64,000 bases of DNA from Gracilaria caudata. Its lineage: Eukaryota; Rhodophyta; Florideophyceae; Gracilariales; Gracilariaceae. The stretch's first letter is position 1. The number at the start of each line of letters is the position of its first letter. The stretch is from positions 1-64,000 of the forward strand of contig JASCIV010000037.1 in NCBI GenBank assembly GCA_030374735.1. Direction: 5' to 3'. The notes beneath the pieces were generated by a model, which was given only the letters and a program-made list of their open reading frames with translations, was not told the DNA's origin and did no database searches. Position numbers and translations under genes: made by a program. This document shows, piece by piece, positions 38,048 to 48,441 of this stretch.

Positions 38048-40607
38048 GGTGGAAGACGCCAATGGTGGACCAGTACTGAGTGCACGAGGGTCCTTTTCGC
38101 GTCTCGCGGAGAGATGGGCACGTTAGCTTGGTCGACTGCGGAGAGAGCCAACGTTTTTGCCAGGCGGACGTTCTGCTCTGGTTCCTCAGCATTCCGTGCC
38201 TATCATGGATGTTCAATTTGTATCTCTTGGGTATATAAGAAGGGTACCTAAGTATATATATTTACCTTGCTGTTCCATGCACATGGCTCCCCAACTCAAT
38301 TGCAGCATCAAGCGGTACGACCGTCGTACTACGACGGTACACAAGCCCACATAGCCTCATGCACCTGCTGCTCGAAAGCCAAGCGATACGGAAGAGGTCC
38401 ATGAAGTCGTCTAGAATCTCCATCGAGAGCCTCTCATCCACGTTTCTCGTAAGAGATCATGTTTTTCCGCTCGATGGAGTATTGAAGAGTGAAGCACCTT
38501 ACCAACCTGCTTTCAAATGAAAGGTGAAACGCTCAGTACACCGTTGGACTTCACTGTAGCGTTCCCCTTGTAACCTCCTCCATTCCGGTGGCGAATCCGC
38601 CTGAACGAAAAATCTCGCGACCGCTGACTGAGAGAACTCTTTGGCGGAATTGGAACGAAAACTGTTCGTTTTCATGCCCCGCGTTAATTCTTTGCACCCA
38701 TTTTTCCTGGGTAGCTGCCCAGTGGTACACAAGTATATGTCATTTTCTGAGCAAGGAAAACTCCTTGACGAATCGTAACGAGGGAGGCCCCACGGGGGAT
38801 GGCCTGTTTGAGACAGACAATTCGTGTTACAATCCGCGCGCTACTCTCCCCTTCAAATGGGCAAAATGTGTCAGAATACAAGAGCGGTCAATCTAGACGC
38901 AGACGGTAAGCAACAGCTCACCTTTTTACTCAGAGTTGAGGTTGGCTGCAGTCATTACTGCGAACAACGGTACAGGACGAGTTTGCACTCATGCACGATG
39001 AATGGCAGTCATTCCTTTCTGTGGGGTTGCGGGTTGGGGGACCTCCGTTTGCGGATGTTTTGCAACTAGGACTTCTGGGCTCGCGAGAAATGCTTACCTT
39101 CTGGTTTTGTGGAACATGGTAGAAATGAGAATTCTGATTCCTGTCGCCAAAGATATTCTGATATCCATTGATGTCCACTGGGCTTACCGTTTTGCGAACA
39201 AAACAGCTCAACGCGTTTGAACCACAAGCCTTTCATCTCCGGCTTCATCTATCTCTTGTTCGTGCATATCTACCTTATCCATCGTAGAAGGTAGACATTT
39301 TATTTTCTTGTCGAAGCCCTGAAATGCATACGAAACAAGCATACAAAGCGTTGGTCCATATCTTAACAGAGGAATCAGTTTTGGGTTTTCTGCCACACAG
39401 CTTGGAACCCATGAGAAGATGTCTTGTCCCCGGCCAACTGCCCGAAGTCTCGACACCCTCTGGGCCTCGCTCAGCTTTCTGGCCCAAATATCTGGGCAGT
39501 GCACGGTGCGACTGGCAGGGTGCACTTTCTTCTGAGAGCGAACAAATATTGTACTTGTAGAGAAGAAGACTTGGCTCCGCGTAAGATAACAGCACGTTTG
39601 AAGATAGCAGGGGCGAACCGTCCTCTTTTCCAGGGAGCTTCTGTTTCCGTTCATTCGCGAGCATTCACGTACCTTCAGAAGTAGACGATACACTAACAGA
39701 TCGGTTGGGTTGCGCGATTTAGGAAGCTGTTATTCACGGTTTTTTGGAACAGGAGTGCGGTGTCCAGAAGAACTAGGTCAAGTTGAACAGTCGTCAGTGA
39801 GACACTGAGAGTAGAATTATAGATAATGTTACACTCAGTGCAACAGTCTGTCGGTTGGCAATGGCTATTCGCCGTGGTGTGTACTGAATATCCGGTGGTA
39901 TTGATCGTCTCATTCAATCAGAAGTAACGAATAGGCTTTTCTGATTTCTTGTTAAGCACCGTGGACATACGCGCTGCAGTGCGTGTGAAGGGCTGTACCG
40001 CTCTCCCCCAAGCAGCACATAGAAGAAACGGTATTGGTCGAACAAGTCAAAACAGACAAACTTGGGTCACGACCACAAATCAAAGGCTTGAAGCGACGCT
40101 CAGTTCAGCTTTGGGAGCCGTGAAATCGACAAAACATATTGGAGAGAAGCTTTCATATCTACACTACATTCTTAAAGGAGCACGGACCGCAGGCTATAAA
40201 CTTCGTATAAAACAAATAGCCCGAAGTAGGGCGCCGTGTACACAACCGCCGTTACAAGCGGTTATGCGTGGGCGATACAGTGCTTTCAGCTTTGGAGGTT
40301 ACCGCGTTTTTGGTGTCGAAGTTGTCAACGTCGTTACGCGCGGTTCCCGTCAGCGTTACGTCTGTCCCATTTGAAACCCTCTAATGATTAGCAGCGTGCT
40401 TCCGTCGGGTACCGTGCATGTCCCAAGCGGCAATTTCCCTGTCGGGCCGGTAGCGTTCTGTGAGACTTCCTGTTCCGCCCGTATGCAATTTCGTTCAAAC
40501 GCTAGCTGTTGTGCGGAGATATCTTTACGAAGGAAACGTTGTTGGTTGAGAACTCCAAAGTGACCTTTGCGGTCGCGACCAACTTGGTTGGGGCGGCATC
40601 GCAGGCG
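38048..40607. other. Long intergenic region, no gene confirmed
   Basis: About 2.5 kb. An AT-rich run TATATAAG/TATATATA at 38232-38262 may hold the promoter of the minus-strand RNA-binding gene. A palindrome with 9-bp arms and one-base loop lies at 38320-38338. Frames such as 39208-39693 (-) and 39949-40374 (+) lack an ATG at their start and any recognised family, so they are not called. Confidence 0.4.
38320..38338. repeat. Perfect palindrome, 9-bp arms, 1-base loop
   Basis: ACCGTCGTA, a single C, then TACGACGGT. Confidence 0.9.
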
Positions 40608-41246
40608 ATGTTCCTCAACCTTCCGTGTATTCGGAGAGTTTACGGTGATAGATCCACACTACCCTTGACATCGTCTTCAAGGCGTGCAAAACGGCGACTT
40701 TTTGCGTTGTCAACGGGATTTCTGGCTTTTGTGGTGGCAACATGCGTGGCTTATGTAATTCATGTGAACCATGTTTCTACAATACTGGTGGAGACAGTCA
40801 GTGGGTTACTTGGAGGATTGCGAAGGGCAGTGACGGCAATTGACTGGAAAGCCAGTGCGGCGTTTAAAGTGACAGATGCAATGCGAATGAGTATTGCGAT
40901 GAGCATGGCATTGGGCGTGCTGCTCGGAGTTGGGGTGGGACTTATCTCTGGTTTGGAACCCGCGGTTGTTATCGGCGTGAGCGCATCGATGGCCATGGGC
41001 TGTGTTTTCGTAATGTCGTTCGCAATCTTGCATGGAGTGAACGCGTTGCGTGCAATTGCTTTTGCTCTGTTTGTGTCGGTTTGTCTGCCGTTTGGCTTCG
41101 GACTCGGATTTGGGTCTGGCATTTTGGTTGGAATATTCCTTGGGTTGGAGGACGCAGATGAAGTCCGGGAGAAGACCGTTGACTTCGTAAGCAATTTTGG
41201 AGACTTTATCAGAGTTGTGACTGCGTTTACATTGGAGATATTGTAA
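40608..41246 (+). CDS. Hypothetical multi-pass membrane protein
   Basis: About 212 residues from the first ATG (40608); the open frame continues upstream without another ATG. A basic, Ser-rich N-terminus (RRAKRRLFALS at about 27-37) leads into a membrane segment (FLAFVVATCVAYVIHV). There follow at least three very hydrophobic Gly/Ala-rich segments (IAMSMALGVLLGVGVGLISG, VVIGVSASMAMGCVFVMSFAIL, ALFVSVCLPFGFGLGFGSGILVGIFLG). The end is acidic then amphipathic. No family is recognised. Gly-rich helices of this kind occur in small plastid or mitochondrial membrane proteins. It has no close neighbour that hints at a role. Existence as a gene is likely but not certain. Confidence 0.5.
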   Translation: MFLNLPCIRRVYGDRSTLPLTSSSRRAKRRLFALSTGFLAFVVATCVAYVIHVNHVSTILVETVSGLLGGLRRAVTAIDWKASAAFKVTDAMRMSIAMSMALGVLLGVGVGLISGLEPAVVIGVSASMAMGCVFVMSFAILHGVNALRAIAFALFVSVCLPFGFGLGFGSGILVGIFLGLEDADEVREKTVDFVSNFGDFIRVVTAFTLEIL

Positions 41247-43640
41247 CTTTTGCTTTTACTAACTGGGAACGAAGAACGCGGCTGACTACGAGTGGCGTCT
41301 CGCACCAAACTGATCCAGAGCCTTGAAGGTATTGCACATAATATTGTATTGATACATTAAATCAATATTGCTTATAAGTCTCGGGCACATTCCTTCGTAT
41401 GTACGATGGTAGAAATGAAACGCCCGTGATCGTTTCTGACGCTGGGACCTGCGAGATTTGCATTACACGGATACAACAATAACCAGGGTAAGCACTGACA
41501 CCGTGAGTGGAAATGACCTGGTACGGAAGTACACTTTGTCTTGGGTAATGTGGGCAGCAGACCCTGCGTTGCGGACAGCGAGTTCGAGGTCATCATGGTG
41601 ATGACGGATCATGGCCTATGGTTCATAGGTGTCAAATGAGCGATGGAGCGGCTCAGCGCGTGGGGCACATGACGGCTTGAGTGAGCGCAGTTTGTTTGAA
41701 TGCAACTACGAAGGGTACAATGAGGACTTGCTCCTCCGTAACCACAGCGCGAGCAGTCTCTCCTGGCCATCGCATTCGTACTGCTTCAGAACTCTTCTCT
41801 CTCTTTCACGAACATGCATTCGATCTATATCGTTGTGCGGAGGTCTTGCTTAGGACCCTGGCAGCCAATAATACTTTCCTCAATACCATAACCACCAACT
41901 ACAAATCCAGAACCGTGCTACGCACACTGGGCTACTGTGCATAGTACGGAGAAAGCATTAGGTCTCTAAGGTGTTTTCAACCGCTGAAGCGTTTCGCTAC
42001 CGCCCACTATCGCCTTTCTCAAGTACGCTTCCTCTCTCATACTCTAGAGATCGTCGGTAGAGGGGTACAACACGACAATGTGCTTTGTATGTACCACGTT
42101 GGCCGCCAAAGAAACGATTGACGACGCCCTTCCACGCAATCCTCATATCATCAGCGAGATCAGGCAAAAGAACCCACGCGCAAACCTGCACCGTCATCCG
42201 ACCCAGCGCGTTCAGTCGAAGAAAACCCTCAACAATCCTTTCGTTGGAAGTCTTCCTTCGAGGGATTCAGGGAAACAGCGGTAGTCTTCTTCCGGTGACA
42301 GACCTGTGACCTGCTACATACGCGCAGCTACCGAGGGTAAATGACGGCCTTTTCGTGACACACTACCCAGGTCCGCAAGGGCGACCGGCAAGCTTACAGG
42401 CAAGCTAACCGGCAAGCTGACCGATCGCTTGGAAAAGCCAGTGCAGTGCGACTATAGGACAACAGTTGAAAAGACGTTCTCTGGCGTATCATTTCGATGC
42501 CCGCTCATGAATGCGTCCCGTAGAAATGAACTGCTACGAGGGTAGCTCCACAACAGAGAAAAACAAAACGATGATAGAATTGACCAAGAGGTGGCCCGAG
42601 AAGTTTTTGGCCTTCTTGGGGATAGTCCTCCTGCGACTTCGTAATTTGTGTAGCAGACTGCATTAAGGAAGAAGACCGCTTAGAGTTTTGAAACCCACTT
42701 TGGACACAAAAAAACGATCATTTTGCGTCATGATACTCCGCAAATGAGGTCCAGGCTTGTTCGTATCTGTTTATCAGATTTCCCCCACACTCTTGAGCAT
42801 TCGGACACACGAACAATTCTTGGACACCGTCCTGAAATCCGGAAGTTTGTCATTCAATGTATTTCATTTCGCATACTGTCCCAACACAGTCATCATCATG
42901 TACCATAATACAATCGTATGCTAAGGCCTGATGGCTCCTCCCCACGGCTAGCCCTTCAAGGGCGCACCGAACGGGTCTGCTCAAGACTCCTTTGCGATGC
43001 CCAGATCCGAAACGAGGACTGGCTCGCGACACATTGAATTTCAATGATTGAAAGCTTCGGCAACGTCACGCACTCAAACTCAGCAAAAAGGAATTTCTGT
43101 CCAATTGCCAAGAGGGCCATCATGATACACACTGCCGAAAACGAACTCCCTCCAAACCCTTCCACCGCATGATGAACATACCGTTGGATGTTCAAAGTTT
43201 AAACTCGGCCCTGGGCCAGCGGCCAGACTTGGAAGCAAAAAATCCCTATCCTTGGTACCAAGGGTACGTGTAGTACCCTTGTAGTAGGCGCGTGTCTGGT
43301 GACGTCTGTGTCTATCAAGCTCATCATTCGTAGTGATCCTATTGAGAGGATCAGATCAACGCCAACCGTGAACGGGCTCCGTTCAATGCGATTTGCCCAA
43401 GCTGTACCCTAGAGTACGTGTCGCCTGTAATGCTTAAGACTTGCACTGGCGAATGCAGGGTATCAGTCACATCGCAGTCTTCGATGTGACAGATCTTCGT
43501 GGGCCTTTCTTGCCATCCTGGTCCGGTGAGTGCCGCCATCGGTTTCAGCGCCGGCATCAACGCAGACTCTCTTGCGCAGTGTCTGCCTCACTCACACCAC
43601 TGATCGTTCACCTTTCCCTGACGCACACTTAGATGCTAAC
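41247..43640. other. Intergenic region with 12-bp tandem repeat
   Basis: About 2.4 kb without a recognised gene. It holds three tandem copies of a 12-base unit at 42384-42419, the palindrome CTTGGTACCAAG at 43251-43262 and an AAGGGTAC...GTACCCTT stem at about 43261-43280. Confidence 0.45.
42384..42419. repeat. 12-bp tandem repeat, three copies
   Basis: ACCGGCAAGCTT, ACAGGCAAGCTA, ACCGGCAAGCTG in direct succession, with a partial fourth (ACCGATCGCTTG). Confidence 0.85.
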
Positions 43641-44552
43641 ATGAAGGTTTCGGTCGAATCACGAAGTGGACGCGATCTCGGTTTCTACCTGCTCAAAGAC
43701 GGTAGCACCGTTGCTGTGCTCCAGAAATCCTTTCATCAAGCTCATAGTAAGTACTATCCCGATCGACAGCGCTTCTATGCAAAGCAAGACTCTAGTACTG
43801 CCAAGAAGCCAGCTGCGCTCTCTGCTGATGACGTCCTAGTAGATGGATGCACTCTTGTCTTCAAAGATCTTGGACCACAGATTTTGTGGAAGACTGTGTT
43901 TGTTGTAGAGTACCTTGGTCCTTTGTTGCTTTATCCTTTGTTTTACAGTCAGCCTTCTTGGATCTATGGTGGTCCCTATCCTCCGGTTTCGCAGGCGGCG
44001 CGAGATGTACAGTTTGCTGCGCTGATCGCATGGACTTTTCACTATGCTAAGAGAGAATTAGAGACTCTTTTCATTCACCGCTTTTCGCATGCCACTATGC
44101 CGCTTCGAAACTTGTTCAAGAATTGTTCTTACTATTGGGGCTTTGCAGCATATGTTGCGTATTTTGTCAATCATCCATTGTACACCCCACCGTCCGTGGT
44201 AAATCTTTCTGTGGGTTTGTGTATGTTCTATTTCATGGAGGTTGGAAATTTCACTGCCCACTGGACGCTTAGAACCTTACGTCCCCCTGGAACGAGGATT
44301 AGGAAGATTCCTCGTGGAGGTTTGTTTGAGCTTGTCTCTTGTCCGAACTATACGTTCGAGATTATGTCGTGGCTGGGGTTCAATATTATGACAAACACCA
44401 TTCCGGGCATAATGTTTATGCTTGCCGGCGCGTTTCAAATGCTCCTATGGGCGCAAGGGAAGCATCGTCGGTACAAGAAAGAATTCGATGGAAAGGACGA
44501 TCGTCCCTTATATCCACCGAAGAGAAAGATTCTCATTCCGTTCATCTACTGA
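43641..44552 (+). CDS. Very-long-chain enoyl-CoA reductase (TSC13/TECR/ECR)
   Basis: A 303-residue protein starting at ATG 43641, the family's usual length; the frame upstream of it encodes no conserved sequence. An N-terminal ubiquitin-like segment (KVSVESRSGRDLGFYLL) precedes the 3-oxo-5-alpha-steroid 4-dehydrogenase C-terminal domain. FIHRFSHATMPLRNLFKNC and LVSCPNYTFEIMSWLGFNI are diagnostic; the Tyr in PNYTFE is the catalytic residue and the end KILIPFIY is typical. The enzyme does the last step of very-long-chain fatty acid elongation in the ER membrane, reducing trans-2-enoyl-CoA with NADPH, for sphingolipids and storage lipids. Five or more membrane segments are visible. Tail to tail with the helicase gene, 129 bases apart. 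Confidence 0.93.
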   Translation: MKVSVESRSGRDLGFYLLKDGSTVAVLQKSFHQAHSKYYPDRQRFYAKQDSSTAKKPAALSADDVLVDGCTLVFKDLGPQILWKTVFVVEYLGPLLLYPLFYSQPSWIYGGPYPPVSQAARDVQFAALIAWTFHYAKRELETLFIHRFSHATMPLRNLFKNCSYYWGFAAYVAYFVNHPLYTPPSVVNLSVGLCMFYFMEVGNFTAHWTLRTLRPPGTRIRKIPRGGLFELVSCPNYTFEIMSWLGFNIMTNTIPGIMFMLAGAFQMLLWAQGKHRRYKKEFDGKDDRPLYPPKRKILIPFIY

Positions 44553-44681
44553 GCTTTCGCGTCTAAAGAGCCATTTTGGTTTGTATTTTCAAGCTCATGC
44601 CCAACAGGTGCTTTATGTCTGTAACAAGATTTACAGAAGCAGTTCACTTCCATTGACAGTACATCTCAATGGCTCCAAGAG

Positions 44682-47330
44682 TCAGATCCATTTCGTCTGA
44701 TGCCTTTGATCATCCTCAGCAAGTTCCGCAATCTTCTGCTGGACGGTGGTGTAGAATATCTTAAGCCCGTGTACGATATCCTCATGAGAATTGTCTGTTC
44801 TTCTGATAGCTTCTTTTGTCCACCCTGGCAAATGACCGTAGATGCGCTTGTGTCGGAAGCGGCAGTCTACTAAAAGGATGGCACCGTAATCATATCGGTG
44901 CCGCAACGCTCTTCCCAAAGCCTGATTCATCGCCCGATACGCCTGCATCTCATACCATTCACCTCCTGATTGCAACTCGATGCGCTTCTTTTCTCGCCGG
45001 GTTCGATCATTCCAAGCTCTTTTACGATTCACCACCACATCCCCGATATATGGAAAGGGTATTCCAATTAGAACCACACCTCGCGATGTCTCGTCTCTAA
45101 AGTCAATTCCTTCGGAGAGCTTTCCGCGACAAACAGCGAGTAAAAGCGCGCCGTTTTCTGAACTAGAGCCTGTCTGATACGCACTGACAACTTTGTCAAA
45201 GTCTTCACCTCTCTGATTTGGTTCTGATAGTAGCACGCCTTTGGTATTTTCAAGTCGTTCCCAAGCACCAGAAATCTTCCATCTTCTCTGGAGTTGATCC
45301 ATCATCCGATAACTTGGGAAGAATACTAGAACGCCGCCTGGGATAACCGTGCAATAGTCAACAAGTGCGTCACCTAAAGCATCTTGGAAAGCGAAAGTAG
45401 AAGATCCTCGAAAGGTGGCATCGAATAGTACTTTTTTTGGTCCCTCTCCCGCAACGCCGACAAAGAGTTGGTTCTTGACGTTCACTACGTGTGGCAAGGT
45501 CTTCGAGATCGAGAAAGTTGTGTCTAGCTCACCTGCGAAAGAACTAATGGGTGTCAACGTGCCAGAAGTGACGATGACCGACCGTGCCTTAGAAGAGATT
45601 TCGCGAAAGCAAATGGCTGCATTCAAGCAACAAATACTGATGTTTATGGCAGTGACAAAGTTAATTGTGCGTCTCACGATGACCATAGTAAAGTCATCTG
45701 GATGCTCGAAAAGATACCCGAGAGTTGTAAGCATCTGGTTGACTATTGATAAACCTCGGGCAACCCATGCTTGAATTTCATTCCGACGTTCTGTCTTGTG
45801 AAGTCGCTGTGTTCGACGCACCTTCCTTGGCTTAGGGGCCACGTCGTCCTCATCCTTCCGTGCAATATGCACGTTTGGATCTTGTCCATATCCGAATAAT
45901 GCTGCAGGTTTGGTAACCTTTTCAGGGGGCTTTTGAGATTGGGTGGGAGATAGAGTTTGTATCGATGGATTGATGTCTTCCCATTCACTACTCCCATTCT
46001 TTTTCTTGTTTCTGTCATCATCACTGTAGGTGACGATAAACTCATACGCAGACTTCCATTTCTTCAACTCGGAAGATGAGATTTCGACTGCATTGAGTTT
46101 GATGAGAATTTCATCTCGTTCGAAAACGGCATCCTCCTGCCTGTCTCTGTCTTTTAGTGCTCCGGAAGACACAACACTCTCGGTCATCGTGACAAACTTA
46201 AACAACAAATCCTTGATGTTCGCATATGCAATCTTCAAGTCCCCATTGGAATTCAATAGAAGCATCTTGTTGATTTGTTCAGCGGCTTTCGACATAGTGG
46301 CGACGTCTGCTTCGAACGTAGCACTTTCCCGGGCATAACTCTCGATATTGTGAGCCTCATCAAGAATCACTATGTCTCCAGTGACATTAATGCCTCGGGC
46401 TTTTCGACAAATAGGATCGATGAGGAAACTGTACGGACACAGAATGAGTTGAGCCTTCTGGTATAGGTGATGGCTCGCATAGTATGGACACCCGGAATGC
46501 TTTTTACCTAGTTCCACGAGTTCTTCAATATCCCATGGTTCGTGATCAAGTTCATCTCTATTTGCAAGGGTTTCGGATCTACAAGAGAATGGACAAGCGT
46601 TTTTTGCGGAAAGTAGAAGCTTACAGGTCTCGTCCCTGTTCGGAGCAGCGTTAACTGAATCATTTATGCAGTATTCCTTTCTCGAAGCAAGGATTGACAA
46701 AGATGGTGTATACTTGGTCTTTCGCAGTTCACCAATGACTTGGGCAACTTGCGAATGCGTCCTAGTGGCATAGAATATGCGTGGTATCTTTGGTCTCGCT
46801 TCTAATTCTTCGCTGTCGATTTGTGCTTCATCAAACGAATCTAGCGGAGCTTCTGAACGCATTGATAGCAATCTCTCGAACATGAAGGCGTTTTCAGGCT
46901 GTTCATCAGGCGCATTTTCAGTGCGTTTCTGGATTGGGTTTTGCCAGGAGGTATCGCGAAACTTCTTTGGTGGGGCAAAGTCCAGATCGTCATCATCTTC
47001 CTCCTTTGTCTTCGATGGCTGCGTAACTGTGCTAGTTTGTTTCGGCAGTATTTCTTGTTCTCCTCGGGAAGAGGATGGTTTTCTTACTTTCTCAGCAGGG
47101 TTCTCATTCGATTGAACGTCCTTCAGTTTGGTGAAATGCTTTTGCACCGCTAGTGAAGAGCATAGTAGAGCTAGACTCTTCCCAGTGCCAGTTGGACTCT
47201 CGACAAGAGCATGTTTCCTTCCCTTCACAGCTGTAACAACGGCGTGCATGAGCGCGTTTTGCGCGCGGTACGGCACGTAGGGAAAATGTACTGGAACCCC
47301 AGCCACATGCAGTTTGGGCTTGTCGTGCAT
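44682..47330 (-). CDS. FANCJ/BRIP1-type Fe-S DNA helicase
   Basis: About 882 residues from the first in-frame ATG (47330). Superfamily 2 XPD-like helicase: Q-motif region PYVPYRAQNALM, Walker A ESPTGTGKSLALLC, an Fe-S cluster region with Cys at YCINDS, ETCKLL, NACPFSC and GCPYY, DEAH box VILDEAHNIE, and C-terminal motifs VLVFFPSYRMMDQL, GKLSEGIDFRD and QALGRALRHRYDYGAILLVD. WDIEELVELGKKHSGCPYY and ARESA are closest to BRIP1/FANCJ rather than RTEL1, XPD or DDX11. It unwinds forked and G-quadruplex DNA in cross-link repair. Two insertions are not conserved: a charged one before the Fe-S region (about 75-150) and one at about 440-500 rich in Lys. The BRCA1-binding tail of animals is lacking. Confidence 0.9.
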   Translation of the reverse strand: MHDKPKLHVAGVPVHFPYVPYRAQNALMHAVVTAVKGRKHALVESPTGTGKSLALLCSSLAVQKHFTKLKDVQSNENPAEKVRKPSSSRGEQEILPKQTSTVTQPSKTKEEDDDDLDFAPPKKFRDTSWQNPIQKRTENAPDEQPENAFMFERLLSMRSEAPLDSFDEAQIDSEELEARPKIPRIFYATRTHSQVAQVIGELRKTKYTPSLSILASRKEYCINDSVNAAPNRDETCKLLLSAKNACPFSCRSETLANRDELDHEPWDIEELVELGKKHSGCPYYASHHLYQKAQLILCPYSFLIDPICRKARGINVTGDIVILDEAHNIESYARESATFEADVATMSKAAEQINKMLLLNSNGDLKIAYANIKDLLFKFVTMTESVVSSGALKDRDRQEDAVFERDEILIKLNAVEISSSELKKWKSAYEFIVTYSDDDRNKKKNGSSEWEDINPSIQTLSPTQSQKPPEKVTKPAALFGYGQDPNVHIARKDEDDVAPKPRKVRRTQRLHKTERRNEIQAWVARGLSIVNQMLTTLGYLFEHPDDFTMVIVRRTINFVTAINISICCLNAAICFREISSKARSVIVTSGTLTPISSFAGELDTTFSISKTLPHVVNVKNQLFVGVAGEGPKKVLFDATFRGSSTFAFQDALGDALVDYCTVIPGGVLVFFPSYRMMDQLQRRWKISGAWERLENTKGVLLSEPNQRGEDFDKVVSAYQTGSSSENGALLLAVCRGKLSEGIDFRDETSRGVVLIGIPFPYIGDVVVNRKRAWNDRTRREKKRIELQSGGEWYEMQAYRAMNQALGRALRHRYDYGAILLVDCRFRHKRIYGHLPGWTKEAIRRTDNSHEDIVHGLKIFYTTVQQKIAELAEDDQRHQTKWI

Positions 47331-47826
47331 GTGGAAGAAAGACAGTTGCAATGGGTCCCGGTGGTCAGTCCAGACCGCAACAGGAAGCTTTATCCCATAG
47401 TAATTGTTTGCAGGTGCGAAGATTCTTTCGATGTATATGCTTGGGGAACTGCTAAGGAGAGGCTGCTAGCAACCAATACACATCCTTGCATTCTCTGACC
47501 GTTGATCCCCAAAAATCCTTCATGTACAGTGTGCACTGGTACAAGGGGATATCTAGGTGTGTTTTTGATGCCACTAGACCTGCTGTGTGTGCTGACCTAC
47601 AATCTGGGAATCTGTTACTTTTGCTACCAGTCTCTTCCTTTCTACTGTGAGGTTATCATCGTCACGCAGAACATTCATTCGACACGCAAAGGCGCATGAT
47701 TTACTTCTCAGCGGAAGCTACTGGAGATGCCTCCCTGTAGTTAAAATCTACTGATCATCTCCTTGAGATGCTCAACTGGTTTCTAGCAAGCTAAGGGGGC
47801 ATACTTCTCCGAATAGCACAGCATGT
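47331..47826. other. Spacer between two minus-strand genes
   Basis: About 500 bases that must hold the helicase promoter and the 3' end of the repeat protein gene. Nothing else seen. Confidence 0.4.
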
Positions 47827-48441
47827 TTACAATGACAACTGCTTTCTCAAACTTTTGTATACACTATTCACTCCATGTCTCATCGCGGTGAGCCATAAAC
47901 CACCGGAAGCCTTGGGCTTGTGATTTAGCTTTTCAAGTTCCTTGCTCTCTCGCTTCAGAGCATTCACGCGTGCTCGAAGCATTTTTCTTTCCATACGCAT
48001 ACTCATAGGCTCGCTTTGCGGCGCTGGTATTTCACCGAATATTCCATATTCGCCTTTCAAAAGCTGACTGCAGGATGTTCTGCAGGATGTTTTGTTTTCG
48101 AGTGTTGGTTCGCTTTGTAGAGCAGGGGCTTGGCCAAGTATTCCATATTCCCCTTTCAAATGCTGATTGCAGGGTGCCTTGTTTTCAAGGGCGAGCTTCT
48201 TTTGCTTTTTCGACTCTCTTAGTTTCCGAATTGCACCGTATAGGTCGAAATCTTCTCCATTTGTTCCATCGAGGGAGTCACTTGAAGATGTGGATTCAAA
48301 GCAAAACGGATCTCCCAGAAAAGTTGTCCGGATATCACGTCCCAATTGACATTCTTCCATTCCGAGGGTTGCGATGATTTCGAAGGTATTCATTTCACTC
48401 TGGCTTTTGTTGCGCAAGGTTTCCATGGTATTGCAATGCAT
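47827..48441 (-). CDS. Hypothetical protein with internal repeat
   Basis: A 204-residue protein starting with ATG (other in-frame ATGs at residues 6 and 17). The first 90 residues are acidic and Ser-rich. Then a module is present twice: NQHLKGEYGILGQAPALQSEP and SQLLKGEYGIFGEIPAPQSEP (residues about 93-142), each preceded by LENK and Cys. A basic helical stretch follows (MRMERKMLRARVNALKRESKELEKL) with heptad-like spacing, then a short basic end. The duplicated LKGEYGI(L/F)G peptide looks like a binding motif for a partner. No family is recognised. Confidence 0.5.
   Translation of the reverse strand: MHCNTMETLRNKSQSEMNTFEIIATLGMEECQLGRDIRTTFLGDPFCFESTSSSDSLDGTNGEDFDLYGAIRKLRESKKQKKLALENKAPCNQHLKGEYGILGQAPALQSEPTLENKTSCRTSCSQLLKGEYGIFGEIPAPQSEPMSMRMERKMLRARVNALKRESKELEKLNHKPKASGGLWLTAMRHGVNSVYKSLRKQLSL

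Noticed and set aside
39208..39693. 161-residue minus-strand frame
   Set aside because: It opens at a non-ATG codon, has no recognisable family and no promoter signal.
39949..40374. 141-residue plus-strand frame
   Set aside because: It opens at TTG, with no family and no ATG near the start.
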